Notes: generated from the sequence alone by a model not told the origin. A stretch of 64,000 nucleotides of DNA from Phenylobacterium soli (GCF_003254475.1 NZ_QFYQ01000001.1:3314001-3378000); one strand, 5' to 3'. Numbered from the stretch's first letter, positions 7,551 to 17,606 are shown. A program made the numbers and translations.

Positions 7551-9911
7551 TCAGCCCGCCCGGTCCTGGCGCCGGGCGCGGGCGCGGCGCGCGGCGTCGA
7601 TGCGAACCAGCTTGTCGCCGGCCCCGGCGAGGGCCGCGGTCACCGCGTGACTGAGCTCGGCCATCTGATAGGGCTTGCGCAGGATCGGGAACTCGTCGCC
7701 GATCCGCTCGGCCGCCTGGCTGTAGCCGGTGGCCAGCAGCACCGGCAGTTCGGGCCGCTCCTCGCGCAGGCGCCGCGCCAGCTCCACCCCGTCCATCTCA
7801 CCGGCCATGACGATGTCGGAGAACACCAGGTCCGGCGCTCCCTTTTCGGTGATGGCCTTGAGGGCGGCGGCGGCGTTGCCGGTCATGCGCACATTGTGGC
7901 CGAGCTGCTCGAGCATGCCCGCCGCCACCTCCGCGACCTCGGGATTGTCCTCGACCAGCAGGATCTCCGCGCCGGTGGCGGCCTCGAGGGGCGCCTCGGC
8001 GTCCTTGGCCTGGGGCGCGGCCTCGGCGCGCGGCAGATACAGGGTGAACCTCGCCCCCTGCCCCAGCTCGCTGGTCACCGACACGCGGCCGCCGGACTGC
8101 TGGGCGAAGCCGTAGACCTGGCTGAGGCCAAGGCCGGTGCCCTTGCTCACCTCCTTGGTGGTGAAGAAGGGATCGAAGACCCGCGGCAGGATGTCGGCCG
8201 GGATGCCCTGCCCCGTGTCGTGGACGCTGAGGGCGACGAACTCGCCGGCGAGGTCGCCTGGACCCTTGCCGCGCTCGAGGCGCTGATTCTCGGCCGAGAT
8301 CGTCAGGGCGCCGCCGTTCGGCATGGCGTCGCGCGCGTTGACCGTCAGGTTGAGGACCGCCAGCTCCAGCTCGGAGATGTCGGCCTTCACCGGCCACAGT
8401 TTCCTGGGGAAGTCGACGATCAGCTGGACGTTCGGCGGCAGGCTGGCGGACAGCAGCTCGCGCAGGCCTTTGGCGCGGTCATTGAGCGAGACCGAGACAG
8501 GCTGCAGCCGCTGGCGACGGGCGAACGAGAGCAGGTGCCGCGTCAGGTCCTCGCCGCGACGGGCCGAGGTCTCGATGGCGTCGAGCGCCCGCAGCGCGCG
8601 GGGATCGTCGGCGAGCTTGCGGCGCAGCAGCTGAGCCTGGCCGCTGACCACCATCAGGAGGTTGTTGAAGTCGTGCGCCACGCCGCCGGTGAGCTGGCCG
8701 AGCGCCTCCATCTTCTGCGCCTGGGCGAGCTGCTCGTGGGCGCGCTGCAGCTCGAGCTGGGCGTTGCGCTTCTCGGTGATGTCGCGGGTGATCTTGGCGT
8801 AGCCGAGGATGCGGCCGTCCTCGTCGCGGATGGCGTCGAGCACGACGCTGGCCCAGAACAAGGTGCCGTCCTTGCGCATGCGCCAGCCCTCGGCCTCGTA
8901 GCGACCGTGCTCGGCGGCGGCCTGCAGCGCACGCATCGGCACCCCGGCGGCGCGGTCGGCCTCGGTGTAGAAGCGCGAGAAGTGCTGCCCAACGATCTCG
9001 TCGGCCAAGTAGCCCTTGATGTGCTGGGCCCCGGCGTTCCAGTTGGTCACGATCCCGTTGGGGTCGAGCATGTAGAGGGCGTAGTCGACGACGCCCGAGA
9101 CGAGCAGGCGGAACTGGCGCTCGCTGTCGGCCAGGGCATCCTCGGCTGCGCGCCGCTCGCTGATGTCGCGGATGATCTGGGCGAAGCCGATGTGCACGCC
9201 GCGATCGTCGTGGATGGGATCGATGACCGCCGAGGCGAAGAAGCGCGAGCCGTCCTTGCGCACCCGCCAGCCCTCGGATTCGTAACGCCCATCGGCGAGC
9301 GAGCTGGCCAGAGCCCTGGCGGGCAGTCCGGCCTGGCGGTCCTCGGGCGTGTAGAACAGGCTGAAGTGGCGGCCGATGACCTCGTCGGCGCGATAGCCCT
9401 CAATGCGCTCGGCGCCCTTGTTCCAGTTGGTGATCGAGCCGTTCACGTCGACCATGTAGATCGCGTAGTCGATCACCCCTTCGACCAGCAGCCGGAAGCG
9501 CTGTTCGCTCTCCATCAGCGCTTGCTGGGCCTGGCGCTGGGCGGTGGTGTCGCGGGTGATCTTGGCGAAGCCGATCAGTTGGCCCGCGTCGTCGCGCACC
9601 GCGTGCAGACCGGCGAGCGCCCAGAACCGACTGCCGTCCTTGCGGATCCGCCAGCCCTCGCTCTCGATGCGGCCCTCCTCTCGGGCGCGGGCGAGCAGGC
9701 GCTGCGGCAGCCCGGCCCGGCGATCTTCGAGGCTGAAGAAGCGCTCGAACGACTGGCCGAGGATCTCGTCGCGCGTGTAGCCCTTCAGCCGCTCCGCGCC
9801 GGTGTTCCAGGTGACGATCCGCCCCTCGAGATCCAGCATGTAGATCGCATAGTCGACCGCCGACTCCACCAGGAAGTGCAACGCTCGGTCCTGCGGGGGG
9901 AGATCATTCAT
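7551..9911 (-). CDS. Hybrid sensor histidine kinase, three PAS domains plus receiver
   Basis: A 786-residue cytoplasmic hybrid kinase. Three similar PAS-PAC units occupy about residues 11-130, 138-255 and 265-380; each has a (V/I)DYA(I/L)YM(L/V/D) start, a WN-x-GA core, an EGWR(I/V/M)RKDG strand and a K/QI(T/I)RD(T/I) end. The dimerisation region has the phospho-accepting histidine in [14 protein letters not shown], followed by ATP-binding N, G1 (DTGQGIP) and G2 (GTGLGLSQ) boxes. The C-terminal receiver has LLVEDN, phospho-aspartate in FSDIVMAG and a lysine in LRKPYQ. No membrane segment is visible, so the signal is probably intracellular (redox, light or ligand through PAS). No dedicated response regulator is adjacent. 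Confidence 0.9.
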   Translation of the reverse strand: MNDLPPQDRALHFLVESAVDYAIYMLDLEGRIVTWNTGAERLKGYTRDEILGQSFERFFSLEDRRAGLPQRLLARAREEGRIESEGWRIRKDGSRFWALAGLHAVRDDAGQLIGFAKITRDTTAQRQAQQALMESEQRFRLLVEGVIDYAIYMVDVNGSITNWNKGAERIEGYRADEVIGRHFSLFYTPEDRQAGLPARALASSLADGRYESEGWRVRKDGSRFFASAVIDPIHDDRGVHIGFAQIIRDISERRAAEDALADSERQFRLLVSGVVDYALYMLDPNGIVTNWNAGAQHIKGYLADEIVGQHFSRFYTEADRAAGVPMRALQAAAEHGRYEAEGWRMRKDGTLFWASVVLDAIRDEDGRILGYAKITRDITEKRNAQLELQRAHEQLAQAQKMEALGQLTGGVAHDFNNLLMVVSGQAQLLRRKLADDPRALRALDAIETSARRGEDLTRHLLSFARRQRLQPVSVSLNDRAKGLRELLSASLPPNVQLIVDFPRKLWPVKADISELELAVLNLTVNARDAMPNGGALTISAENQRLERGKGPGDLAGEFVALSVHDTGQGIPADILPRVFDPFFTTKEVSKGTGLGLSQVYGFAQQSGGRVSVTSELGQGARFTLYLPRAEAAPQAKDAEAPLEAATGAEILLVEDNPEVAEVAAGMLEQLGHNVRMTGNAAAALKAITEKGAPDLVFSDIVMAGEMDGVELARRLREERPELPVLLATGYSQAAERIGDEFPILRKPYQMAELSHAVTAALAGAGDKLVRIDAARRARARRQDRAG

Positions 9912-10052
9912 CGAAATACGCCGTCACTGAGAGGGCGAAGCCACCCTTAAGTTACTTAGACGACTGAACTTTCGGCAACAAGCGCCCACCGCGGAATTGA
10001 CACGACCGACGCGTGTGGCGAAGGATGCGCGCGCGCCGGCGAGAGAGGCAGC

Positions 10053-10340
10053 ATGGGCTGGAACATTCATAAGCTTCGTCCCCCCGACGAGCCGCCAGAT
10101 CAAACACAAAGAACGCCTCCACCATACGGAGAGTTCCAAGGTGAGACCGAAGATCTTCCCTACAAGGTCGAGGTCTGGGACGAGAACGGCAAGGTGGTGG
10201 AACTGGTGGTGGCGGTCAGCGTCAGCCCGGCGATCGGTTACGCGGCCTATTTCGCCGCTACGCGCGAGTATCCGGGCCGCACCATCACGCTTCGCCACAA
10301 GTCCGCGGTGATCAGCCGCTGGGCCGGCAAGACCCACTGA
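10053..10340 (+). CDS. Small hypothetical protein, paralogue of the next gene
   Basis: A 95-residue protein with a proline-rich N-terminus (RPPDEPPDQTQRTPPP) and a C-terminal half reading YKVEVWDENGKVVELVVAVS, then AYFAATREYPGRTITLRHKS. The C-terminal half resembles that of the gene 16 bases downstream (Y-x-VE-W, then AA-x-x-E-x-x-GR-x-I-x-LR-x-x-S). The pattern suggests a small alpha/beta fold. No function is known to me. The pair may form an operon. Confidence 0.65.
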   Translation: MGWNIHKLRPPDEPPDQTQRTPPPYGEFQGETEDLPYKVEVWDENGKVVELVVAVSVSPAIGYAAYFAATREYPGRTITLRHKSAVISRWAGKTH

Positions 10341-10356
10341 TCCGGCGGGCGGGGGC

Positions 10357-10593
10357 ATGAGGGAGCAAGAGGGTGAGGCGCCGCCGGACGCCGCCCTGGC
10401 CGGGGCGCCTGCGGCCCGGCTGCCGTACGCCGTGGAGCTGTGGAACCTGACGCGCACGGCCCCGGAGCGGGTTCTCGGCCGCGCAGCCAGCGCAGTGCTG
10501 GCGCGGGCGATCTTCGCCGCGGCGCAGAGCGAGCACCTTGGCCGCAAGATCGTGCTGCGCCGAGGCAGCGAAATCCTGTCGGAGGGCGAATAG
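10357..10593 (+). CDS. Small hypothetical protein, paralogue of the preceding gene
   Basis: A 78-residue protein. After an Ala/Pro-rich start it reads LPYAVELWNLTRTAPERVLG, then ARAIFAAAQSEHLGRKIVLR and a C-terminal GSEILSEGE. Shared positions with the upstream protein (YxVExW, AAxxExxGRxIxLRxxS) indicate an ancient tandem duplication. It lacks the extended N-terminus of its neighbour. Function unknown. Confidence 0.6.
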   Translation: MREQEGEAPPDAALAGAPAARLPYAVELWNLTRTAPERVLGRAASAVLARAIFAAAQSEHLGRKIVLRRGSEILSEGE

Positions 10594-10815
10594 CGCGCGC
10601 GCCGCTTAACCGTGCCCGCCCCTCGAATATTAATGCATCACCGCCGGTTGTACGGCCCCGGCACAGTATCGCAGGGGAAGATCATCTGATCGGCCTGCGG
10701 GTTAACGGCCATTAGCCGTATCTGTCAGCCTTACCTTAGCCTTCTGGCGCCACGTTAAGGTTGCAGGAGGTCGGACCGCAGCTTGGCGGCCGCGACCGGC
10801 AGGCGGGAGTGTCGA

Positions 10816-11247
10816 GTGTCCGTTTCCAATTCCAAGCCCGAGCGGGCTTTGTCGGTCCTCCACGTGGACGACGATCCGGTGAACCTGCGGGTGGTCGAGG
10901 AGATCCTCACCGCCTTCGGCCACCGCGCGGTCAAGGCGCTGAGCGGCGTCGAGGCCCTCGACCAGATGTCCCGCCAGGCGTTCGACGTGGTGCTGATGGA
11001 CATCCACATGCCGGAGATGAGCGGCATCGAGGTCCTGAAGCGCATCCGCGAGCGCGCCGGTCCCGAACGCGATACCCCGGTCATCGCCCTGACCGCCGAC
11101 ATCCTGAGCCGAGAGCCGGCCGAGTACCTGGCCCTGGGCTTCTCGGGCTTCGTGCCCAAGCCGGTGATGGTGCAGGGCCTGATCGCCGCGGTGACCCGCG
11201 CTGCGGGCGTGGCCCAGCCGGCGCTGCGCCTGCGCCGGGCTGGCTGA
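10816..11247 (+). CDS. Single-domain response regulator (receiver only)
   Basis: A CheY-like receiver of about 143 residues without an output domain. Visible residues: acidic pocket in LHVDDDPVN, phospho-aspartate 62 in VVLMDIHMPEM, the switch threonine in ALTAD and the lysine in FVPKPVM. The sequence is closest to the receivers found at the end of hybrid kinases, so it may act as a phosphate shuttle or through protein contact. GTG at 10816 is preferred; a TTG at 10783 is possible because an AGGAGG lies at 10765. Cognate kinase unknown; the orphan hybrid kinase and the HWE kinase nearby are candidates. Confidence 0.8.
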   Translation: MSVSNSKPERALSVLHVDDDPVNLRVVEEILTAFGHRAVKALSGVEALDQMSRQAFDVVLMDIHMPEMSGIEVLKRIRERAGPERDTPVIALTADILSREPAEYLALGFSGFVPKPVMVQGLIAAVTRAAGVAQPALRLRRAG

Positions 11248-11308
11248 TCGCCGAGCCGTTTGGCATGCTGGCTCCAAGGCCCGCCAAAAGGGCCGCGGAG
11301 GAGTTCGC

Positions 11309-12085
11309 ATGCCCAAGCTCGAACGTGACGGAGTCCAGCTCTATTACGAGGTCCACGGCGAGGGTCCCGCCCTCCTCTTGACCCACGGCTTCTCGGCCAC
11401 CTCCCAGATGTGGAAGGGCCAGATCGACACCCTCGCGCCCCACTTTCAGGTGATCACCTGGGACATGCGCGGCCACGGCCAGAGCGACTATCCCGCCGAT
11501 CCGAAGGCCTATTCCGAAGAGGCCACCGTCGCCGACATGGCCGCCCTGCTGGACAGGGTGGGCGCTCGCACCGCCGTCGTCGGCGGACTGTCGCTGGGCG
11601 GCTACATGAGCCTCGCCTTCCACCGCCGCCATCCCGAGCGCGTGCGCGGCCTGCTGATCATCGACACCGGCCCCGGCTACAAGAACGATGAGGCGCGCGC
11701 CGGCTGGAACGCCAACGCCATCGCCCGCGCCGAGCGCTATGACGAGAAGGGCCTCGGCGATCTCTCCAAGGCCAGCGCCGAGGTGCAGGCCGCCCACCAC
11801 CGGGACGCCACGGGCCTCGCCCACGCCGCGCGGGGCATGCTCACCCAGCGCGACGCCCAGGTGATCGAGAGCCTGCCCGCCATCGCCGTGCCCACGATTG
11901 TCATCGTCGGCGAGAACGACACCCCGTTCCTGGCGGCCTCGGACTACATGGCCGCCAAGATCCCAGGCGCGAAGAAGGCGGTGATCCCAAACGCCGGCCA
12001 CGCGGCCAACATCGACAACCCGAAGGCGTTCAACGCGGCCCTGCTCGACTTCCTGAAGGCCGCCCGCCTCATCGAAGCGGCCTGA
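11309..12085 (+). CDS. Alpha/beta hydrolase
   Basis: A 258-residue alpha/beta-hydrolase fold enzyme. It has the oxyanion region LLTHGFSAT, the nucleophile elbow GGLSLGGYMS with a serine nucleophile, an aspartate in VGENDTPF and the catalytic histidine in NAGHAANID. The family covers esterases, lactonases (3-oxoadipate enol-lactonase-like) and haloperoxidase-type enzymes; the sequence does not fix the substrate. It has its own ribosome binding site (GGAGG at 11297) and no obvious pathway neighbours. Confidence 0.82.
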   Translation: MPKLERDGVQLYYEVHGEGPALLLTHGFSATSQMWKGQIDTLAPHFQVITWDMRGHGQSDYPADPKAYSEEATVADMAALLDRVGARTAVVGGLSLGGYMSLAFHRRHPERVRGLLIIDTGPGYKNDEARAGWNANAIARAERYDEKGLGDLSKASAEVQAAHHRDATGLAHAARGMLTQRDAQVIESLPAIAVPTIVIVGENDTPFLAASDYMAAKIPGAKKAVIPNAGHAANIDNPKAFNAALLDFLKAARLIEAA

Positions 12086-12163
12086 TCGCGCGTTTTGACC
12101 TGGGTTGGCGTCGCCGGCGGACGGCTGTGCTAGCCAGATGTTGGGAGCGGGCTAGGAACGAAC

Positions 12164-13135
12164 GTGCTGGAGAGGCTGCGCCGCGTCGTCATCACCACCT
12201 CGCCGACCCTGGCGCAGGTGCTCTGGTTCGGCCTGGCCCCGGCGGTGTTCGCGATCCTGCTGCGCGAGCTGCTCAACCCGGCCCTCGGCGACCGCGCGCC
12301 CTATGTCACGGTGTTTCCGGCCCTGCTCGTCGCGGCCCTCTGGGGCGGGCGCTGGGCTGGCCTGATCTGCCTCGTCCTCACCGGCGCGGCCACCGCCTGG
12401 CTGTTCGTGCCGCCGCGATACAGCTTCCTGCTGAAGACCGACGACCTGGCCTCGCTCGTGGCCTTCGTCGGGTCCGGCGGCGTCATCGTGCTGGTCAGCC
12501 TGATCCTGCGCCGCGCCCTGCGCGACCTCACCCTCGCCCGCGAACGCGAGACCCTGCTGGTGCACGAGCTGCAGCACCGGGTGAAGAACAACCTGGCCAT
12601 CGTCCAGAGCCTGGCCTCCCAGACCGCCCGCACGTCTCAGCGGCTGGAGGACTTCCTGCCGGCCTTCAACGAGCGGCTGATGGCGCTGGCGCGGGTGCAC
12701 AACCTGCTTCTGGAGTCGCACCATCGCGGGGTCGAGCTCCGGGCGCTCGCCGAGGCCTCGCTGGCGCCCTACGTCGACGGCGACCGGCGGGTGTTGATCG
12801 AGGGCGGCCCGGCCTGCGTCTCGGCCGAGAGCGCGGTGTCGGTGGCCCTGGCGCTGCACGAGCTCGCCACCAATGCCGTCAAGTACGGCGCCCTGTCCGA
12901 CGCCCACGGCCGGGTGCGGCTGTCCTGGACCTCGCGCGATCCGCGCCATCCCGACGAGGCGCTGCTGGAATGGACCGAGCACGACGGCCCCCGCGTGGCC
13001 GAGCCCAGCCGGACCGGCTTCGGCTCGCGCCTCCTCAAGCTGGGGGTCGACAGTTCCAGCCGAGGACGCGTGGTGTTCGACCTCAAGCCGAACGGCCTCA
13101 CCTGGCGCGCGCCGGTGCGTCTGCTGAACGCCTGA
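12164..13135 (+). CDS. Membrane HisKA_2/HWE-type sensor histidine kinase
   Basis: A 323-residue kinase. Residues 15-120 hold four hydrophobic helices of the DUF4118 (KdpD-like) type with the conserved FVPPRYSF turn. The kinase core begins with HELQHRVKNNLAIVQS, where His138 is the phospho-acceptor of the HisKA_2/HWE family, followed by ALHELATNAVKYGAL as the N box. The G-box region is atypical and short, as in this family. Such kinases are common in alphaproteobacteria and often feed PhyR-type stress signalling; no PhyR is present here. The start is a GTG with AGGAACGAAC upstream. Confidence 0.85.
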   Translation: MLERLRRVVITTSPTLAQVLWFGLAPAVFAILLRELLNPALGDRAPYVTVFPALLVAALWGGRWAGLICLVLTGAATAWLFVPPRYSFLLKTDDLASLVAFVGSGGVIVLVSLILRRALRDLTLARERETLLVHELQHRVKNNLAIVQSLASQTARTSQRLEDFLPAFNERLMALARVHNLLLESHHRGVELRALAEASLAPYVDGDRRVLIEGGPACVSAESAVSVALALHELATNAVKYGALSDAHGRVRLSWTSRDPRHPDEALLEWTEHDGPRVAEPSRTGFGSRLLKLGVDSSSRGRVVFDLKPNGLTWRAPVRLLNA

Positions 13136-13142
13136 CGACGGC

Positions 13143-13814
13143 TCACCCCGCCTTGGGGCGGTCCGACAGCTCCTCGCCCGTGGCCTGGTAGTAGATCAGC
13201 TCGGCGATGTTGGTGGCGTGGTCGCCCACCCGCTCCAGGTTCTTGGTGATGAAGAGCAGGTCGGTGGAGGCCTCGATCGACTTCGGATCGCCGGACATGT
13301 CCGTGAGGATGTGGCGGAACACCTTCTCGTGCAGTTCGTCGATGTCGGTGTCGCGCTCCCAGACCACCTTGGCCTTGCCCGCGTCCGCGTTGCGGTAGGC
13401 AATCATCACCTCGGCCAGACGGTCGGCGACCAGCATTCCGAGATCGGTCAGTCCCTTCGCCTGCGCCTGAGATGGCGGGCCCTTCTGCTGGGCGGTGCGC
13501 TTGGCGAGGTTCTTGGCGAGGTCGCCGCAGCGCTCGAGGTTCATGGCCGTCTTCATGGCCGTGATCGGGGCCCGCAGATCGTCGGCCATCGGCTGGTGCA
13601 GCGCGATGAATCGGACCGCACGGCGCTCGATGTCGGCGTCCATCTCGTCGAGCCTGGCGTCGCCGGCGGCGATGGCCGCGGCCGAGGCGGTGTCGTTGGC
13701 CACGAAGGCGGTCACCGCGCCCCGCAGCTGGGCGACGGCCAGGTCGCCCATGACGCCCACGTCGCGGAACAGCCCCTGGAGCTGCTCGTCGACGGCCTTG
13801 AACGTATGTTCCAT
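13143..13814 (-). CDS. phoU: PhoU phosphate signalling protein (first copy)
   Basis: A 223-residue PhoU with two three-helix bundles. Conserved segments include DADIERRAVRFIALHQPMADDLR and the metal-site E/DxxxD pairs around MNLERCGDLAKNLAKR and KNLERVGDHATNIAELI. PhoU links the Pst transporter to PhoR, holding the kinase off when phosphate is plentiful. It is the last gene of pstS-pstC-pstA-pstB-phoU on the minus strand, 9 bases after pstB. A second phoU paralogue lies next to phoB. Confidence 0.93.
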   Translation of the reverse strand: MEHTFKAVDEQLQGLFRDVGVMGDLAVAQLRGAVTAFVANDTASAAAIAAGDARLDEMDADIERRAVRFIALHQPMADDLRAPITAMKTAMNLERCGDLAKNLAKRTAQQKGPPSQAQAKGLTDLGMLVADRLAEVMIAYRNADAGKAKVVWERDTDIDELHEKVFRHILTDMSGDPKSIEASTDLLFITKNLERVGDHATNIAELIYYQATGEELSDRPKAG

Positions 13815-13823
13815 GCGCTCCCC

Positions 13824-14642
13824 CTACCCGAAGCGGCCGGTGATGTAGTCACGGGCCCGGCTGGTGGCCGGGTTGGTGAACACCTGCTCGGTCTCGCCGA
13901 ACTCGATCATCTTGCCGAGGTACATGAAGCCGGTGTGGTCGGAGAGACGCGCGGCCTGGCCCATGTTGTGGGTGACGATCACCACGGTGTAGTCGCTCTT
14001 CAGCTCGCTGATGGTCTCTTCCAGGCGGGCCGTGGAGATCGGGTCGAGCGCCGAGGCCGGCTCGTCGAGCAGCAGCACCTCGGGCTTCACGGCGATGGCG
14101 CGGGCGACGCACAGGCGCTGCTGCTGACCGCCGGACAGGCCAAGGCCGCTGTCCTTCAGCTTGTCCTTCACCTCGTCCCACAGGGCGGCGCGGCGCAGGC
14201 TCTCCTCCACCCGCTGGGCCATGTCGCCCTTGGACAGCTTCTCGTAGAGGCGCACGCCGTAGGCGACGTTGTCGTAGATCGACATCGGGAACGGCGTCGG
14301 CTTCTGGAACACCATGCCGACCCGGGCGCGCAGCGCGGCGAGGTCCACCCCGCGGCCGAGGATGTCCTCGCCGTCGAGCAGCACCTGGCCCTCGGCCCGC
14401 TGGCCCGGATAGAGCGAGTACATGCGGTTCAGGGTGCGCAGCAGGGTGGACTTGCCGCAGCCGGACGGGCCGATCAGCGCGGTCACCGCCTTGCGCTTGA
14501 ACCCGACGCTGACATCGAACAGCGACTGCTTGGCCCCGTAGAAGAAGTTCAGCCCCTTCGCCTGGATCACCACCTCCTCGCCCGGCAGGGCCAGAATGCG
14601 GGTCTCCGCAGTGTCGGGAACCTCGAAGGTCTGGACGGTCAT
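13824..14642 (-). CDS. pstB: Phosphate ABC transporter ATP-binding protein PstB
   Basis: A 272-residue ABC ATPase that powers high-affinity phosphate import. Walker [10 protein letters not shown] is at residues 58-66, the signature [16 protein letters not shown] and Walker [16 protein letters not shown] follow, then the switch histidine in VTHNM. The N-terminal 25 residues precede the first strand as in other alphaproteobacterial PstB proteins. Its ATG overlaps the pstA stop (ATGA), which points to translational coupling. Confidence 0.96.
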   Translation of the reverse strand: MTVQTFEVPDTAETRILALPGEEVVIQAKGLNFFYGAKQSLFDVSVGFKRKAVTALIGPSGCGKSTLLRTLNRMYSLYPGQRAEGQVLLDGEDILGRGVDLAALRARVGMVFQKPTPFPMSIYDNVAYGVRLYEKLSKGDMAQRVEESLRRAALWDEVKDKLKDSGLGLSGGQQQRLCVARAIAVKPEVLLLDEPASALDPISTARLEETISELKSDYTVVIVTHNMGQAARLSDHTGFMYLGKMIEFGETEQVFTNPATSRARDYITGRFG

Positions 14643-15487
14643 GAGCGTTTCGGCTCCCGGGTGGAGAGGCGGGCGATGATGGTGACGGCGAGCACCGCGA
14701 CCGCGATCAGCATGGCGCCGGCCCAGGCGAGCCTGCGCCAGTCGTCGTAGGCCGACAGGGCGTACTGGAAGATCACCACCGGCAGGTTGGCGGTGGGCTT
14801 GCCTAGGTCGAGGCTCAGGAACTGGTTGTTGAGGGCGGTGAACAGCAAGGGCGCGGTCTCGCCGCTGATCCGGGCGAAGGCCAGGAGGGCGCCGGTGAGC
14901 ATGCCGCCCTGGGCCGCCTTCCAGACCACCGCCAGGATGGTCTTCCAGACCGGCGCGCCGAGCGCGACGCTGGCCTCGCGCAGGGCCACCGGCTGCAGCC
15001 GCAGCACGTCCTCGGTGGTGCGGACGATGACCGGGATGGCGAGCAGCGCCAGGGCCGCGGCCCCCGCATAGCCCGAGAAGCCCTTCATCGGCCGCACGAG
15101 CAGCTCGTAGACGAACAGGCCGACCAGGATCGACGGGGCCGATAGCAGCACGTCATTCACGAAGCGCACCACCTTGCCGTAGGCGCTGTCCTTGGCGAAC
15201 TCGGCCAGCCAGGTGCCGGCCATGACGCCCACCGCCACCGCCCCGGCCATGGCGACGACGCACATCATCACCGAACCGAGGATGGCGTTGAGCAGGCCGC
15301 CTTCCGAGCCCGGCGCCGGGGTCGACCTGGTGAACACCGCGAGGTTCAGCCCGCCGACGCCCTGCTTGAACAGCGCCCACAGGATGGCCGCGAGCGCCAC
15401 CAGAGCGAGGCCGGTGGCCAGCCAGCAGAAGACCAGGAAGGCGTACTCCGCCGCGCGCCTGGAAAGTCTCGGGGATCCCGCGCTCAT
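14639..15487 (-). CDS. pstA: Phosphate ABC transporter permease PstA
   Basis: A 282-residue inner-membrane permease with six hydrophobic helices. The EAA-like loop [20 protein letters not shown] contacts PstB, and [14 protein letters not shown] is typical for PstA. The start at 15487 overlaps the pstC stop in an ATGA arrangement; longer upstream reading in the same frame runs through pstC and is not coding. Confidence 0.94.
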   Translation of the reverse strand: MSAGSPRLSRRAAEYAFLVFCWLATGLALVALAAILWALFKQGVGGLNLAVFTRSTPAPGSEGGLLNAILGSVMMCVVAMAGAVAVGVMAGTWLAEFAKDSAYGKVVRFVNDVLLSAPSILVGLFVYELLVRPMKGFSGYAGAAALALLAIPVIVRTTEDVLRLQPVALREASVALGAPVWKTILAVVWKAAQGGMLTGALLAFARISGETAPLLFTALNNQFLSLDLGKPTANLPVVIFQYALSAYDDWRRLAWAGAMLIAVAVLAVTIIARLSTREPKRS

Positions 15488-16446
15488 GAGTGCGCCTGCC
15501 GGCCGATGAGCAGCCTGGCGAGCGCCAGGACCGCGAAGGTGATGATGAAGAGCACGAGGCCCAGGGCCACCAGGGAGGCGGTGTGCAGCTCGCCGGTGGC
15601 CTCGGCGAATTCGTTGGCGATGGTCGAGGCGATGGTCGCCCCCGAGGCGAACAGCGAGCTCGGGAAGCCGTGCGCGTTGCCGATGATGAAGGTGACCGCC
15701 ATGGTCTCGCCGAGCGCGCGGCCGAGGCCGAGCATGATCGCCCCCACCGCGCCGGAGCGGACGTAGGGGATCGAGACCTTGCGGATCACCTCGAAGGTGG
15801 TCGAGCCGAGGCCATAGGCGCTCTCGCGCACCGCCGGCGGGATCGTCAGGAGGAGCTCGCGCATGGTCGCCGCGATGAACGGCAGGATCATGATCGCCAG
15901 GATGAGCGAAGCGGAGAGGATGTTGGCCCCGTTCGGCACCCCGGCCGTCAGCTTCTCCCACACCGAGCCGGGAGGCGAGGCCATCATCGCCGGCATCTGG
16001 ACGTGCTTGGCGAACCAGGGAGCGAAGACGAACAGCCCCCACATGCCGTAGACGATCGAGGGGATGCCGGCGAGCAGCTCCACCGCCGTGCCGATCGGGC
16101 GGCGCAGGCGCTCGGGACAGAGCTCGACCAGGAAGATCGCCACGCCCAGGGCGAACGGCAGGGCGAAGGCCAGCGCCAGGGCCGAGGTGATCAGGGTGCC
16201 GACGATAGCGCCGGACGCGCCATAGACCTCCTGCACCGGGTCCCAGGTGGAGGTGTAGAAGAACCTCAGGCCGAAGGTCCGGAAGGCGGGCCAGCCGCCG
16301 ATCGCCAGGCTGACGATGAGGCCGCCGAGGGCGGTGAGCAGCAGGGTCGCCGCCGCGAAGCACAGGGCCTCGAAGGTGCGGTCGAAGACCACGCCCTTGG
16401 CCGTGCGGGCGGGCGCGGTCTCGACTTGATCCGTCTCGGCGCTCAT
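15484..16446 (-). CDS. pstC: Phosphate ABC transporter permease PstC
   Basis: A 320-residue permease with six or seven hydrophobic helices. The PstC hallmarks AGIPSIVYGMWGLFVFAP and RESAYGLGSTTFEVIRKVSI (EAA loop) are present, as is ALGETMAVTFIIGNAHG. It partners PstA in the channel for phosphate released by PstS. It lies 29 bases after pstS and overlaps pstA by four bases. Confidence 0.95.
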   Translation of the reverse strand: MSAETDQVETAPARTAKGVVFDRTFEALCFAAATLLLTALGGLIVSLAIGGWPAFRTFGLRFFYTSTWDPVQEVYGASGAIVGTLITSALALAFALPFALGVAIFLVELCPERLRRPIGTAVELLAGIPSIVYGMWGLFVFAPWFAKHVQMPAMMASPPGSVWEKLTAGVPNGANILSASLILAIMILPFIAATMRELLLTIPPAVRESAYGLGSTTFEVIRKVSIPYVRSGAVGAIMLGLGRALGETMAVTFIIGNAHGFPSSLFASGATIASTIANEFAEATGELHTASLVALGLVLFIITFAVLALARLLIGRQAHS

Positions 16447-16475
16447 CTCTCGTCAGCCCCCGCCGATCCGCTGGC

Positions 16476-17552
16476 TCAGGACGCCGGCTGGTAGACCGGC
16501 TTGCCGTCCGGTCCGACCACGCCCGACCAGCTCTGGCGCACCAGGGTCTTCACCGCGTCCGGCAGCGGCACGTAGTCGAGCGCCTGGGCCTGGGCGTCGC
16601 CGTTCTTGAAGGCCCAGTCATAGAAGGAGAGCACGGCCTTGGCGGTCGCCGCGTCGCTCTGCTGGCGGTGCATCAGGATGAAGGTGGCGCCGGTGATCGG
16701 CCAGGCGTCCTTCCCCGGCTGGTTGAGCAGCAGCAGGTAGAACCCGGGCGCCTTGGTCCAGTCCGCGCCCGCCGCGGCGGCGGCGAAGTTGGCGGCCGTC
16801 GGGGCCACGAAGGCGCCCGAGGCGTTCTGCAGCAGCGCGTAGGTCATGCCGTTCTGCTTGGCGTAGGCGTACTCGACGTAGCCGATCGCGCCGGGGGTCT
16901 GCTTGACCATGGCGGCGACGCCGTCGTTGCCCTTGCCGCCGAGCCCGGCCGGCCAAGCGACGCTGTCGGAGGCGCCGACCTTGGCCCACTGCGGAGCGAC
17001 CGTCGTCAGGTAGCTGGTGAACAGGAAGCTGGTGCCCGAGCCGTCCGAGCGGTGCACCACCGTGATCGGCAGGTTCGGCAGTTTGGCGCCGGCGTTGAGC
17101 GCGGCGATGGCCGGGTCCGACCACTTGGTCACCTTGCCGAGGTAGATGTCGGCGAGCAGCGGGCCGGTGAGCTTGAGGCCGCCGGGGGTCACGCCCGGCA
17201 GGTTGGCCACCGGCACGACCCCGCCCATCACGGTCGGGAACTGCAGGAGGCCGTTTTTCTCGAGGTCCTCCGGCTTCAGCGGCTTGTCGGACGCGCCGAA
17301 GGCCACGGTCTTGGCCTCGATCTGCTTGATGCCGCCGCCGGAGCCGATGGCCTGGTAGTTGAGGGTCAGGCCGGTGGCCTGCTTCTGGGCCTCGGCCCAC
17401 TTGGCGTAGAGCGGCGCCGGGAAGGTCGCGCCGGCGCCGGAAATCTGCGGCCCGGCCGGGGCCTTGGCCTCACCACCCTTGCCGGAGCAGCCCGCCAGGG
17501 GCGCCGCCAGGGCGGCCGTGGCGGCGAGCGCCAGGAAAACTCGTCTGATCAT
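16476..17552 (-). CDS. pstS: Phosphate-binding lipoprotein PstS (first gene of the pst operon)
   Basis: A 358-residue phosphate-binding protein. The N-terminus ends in LAAPLAGCSG, a lipobox, so it should be a lipoprotein anchored in the envelope. Ligand-loop motifs include SGAGATFPAPLYAKWAE, GSGGGIKQIEAKTVAFGASD and VHRSDGSGTSFLFTSYL. The ATG at 17552 is preferred to the GTG three bases upstream because GGAGG is then 7 bases away. A four-unit Pho-box array lies about 55 bases upstream, so the pst operon has its own PhoB-dependent promoter. It is close in sequence to the second pstS upstream, which instead has a soluble-type signal peptide. Confidence 0.93.
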   Translation of the reverse strand: MIRRVFLALAATAALAAPLAGCSGKGGEAKAPAGPQISGAGATFPAPLYAKWAEAQKQATGLTLNYQAIGSGGGIKQIEAKTVAFGASDKPLKPEDLEKNGLLQFPTVMGGVVPVANLPGVTPGGLKLTGPLLADIYLGKVTKWSDPAIAALNAGAKLPNLPITVVHRSDGSGTSFLFTSYLTTVAPQWAKVGASDSVAWPAGLGGKGNDGVAAMVKQTPGAIGYVEYAYAKQNGMTYALLQNASGAFVAPTAANFAAAAAGADWTKAPGFYLLLLNQPGKDAWPITGATFILMHRQQSDAATAKAVLSFYDWAFKNGDAQAQALDYVPLPDAVKTLVRQSWSGVVGPDGKPVYQPAS

Positions 17553-17606
17553 CACCTGTCCTCCGACCTTCGCGGCAATTCGGTGACAGGGGCATAACCG
17601 CCCCCG

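Noticed and set aside
7419..9950. Long open frame on the plus strand (over 840 codons).
   Set aside because: It is the antisense shadow of the triple-PAS kinase; composition is typical of GC-rich reverse frames and it lacks any domain.
10594..10815. CtrA-like half sites (TTAA elements) before the single-domain receiver gene.
   Set aside because: No full TTAA-N7-TTAA match; the best pair has a mismatch and its position relative to a promoter is unclear.
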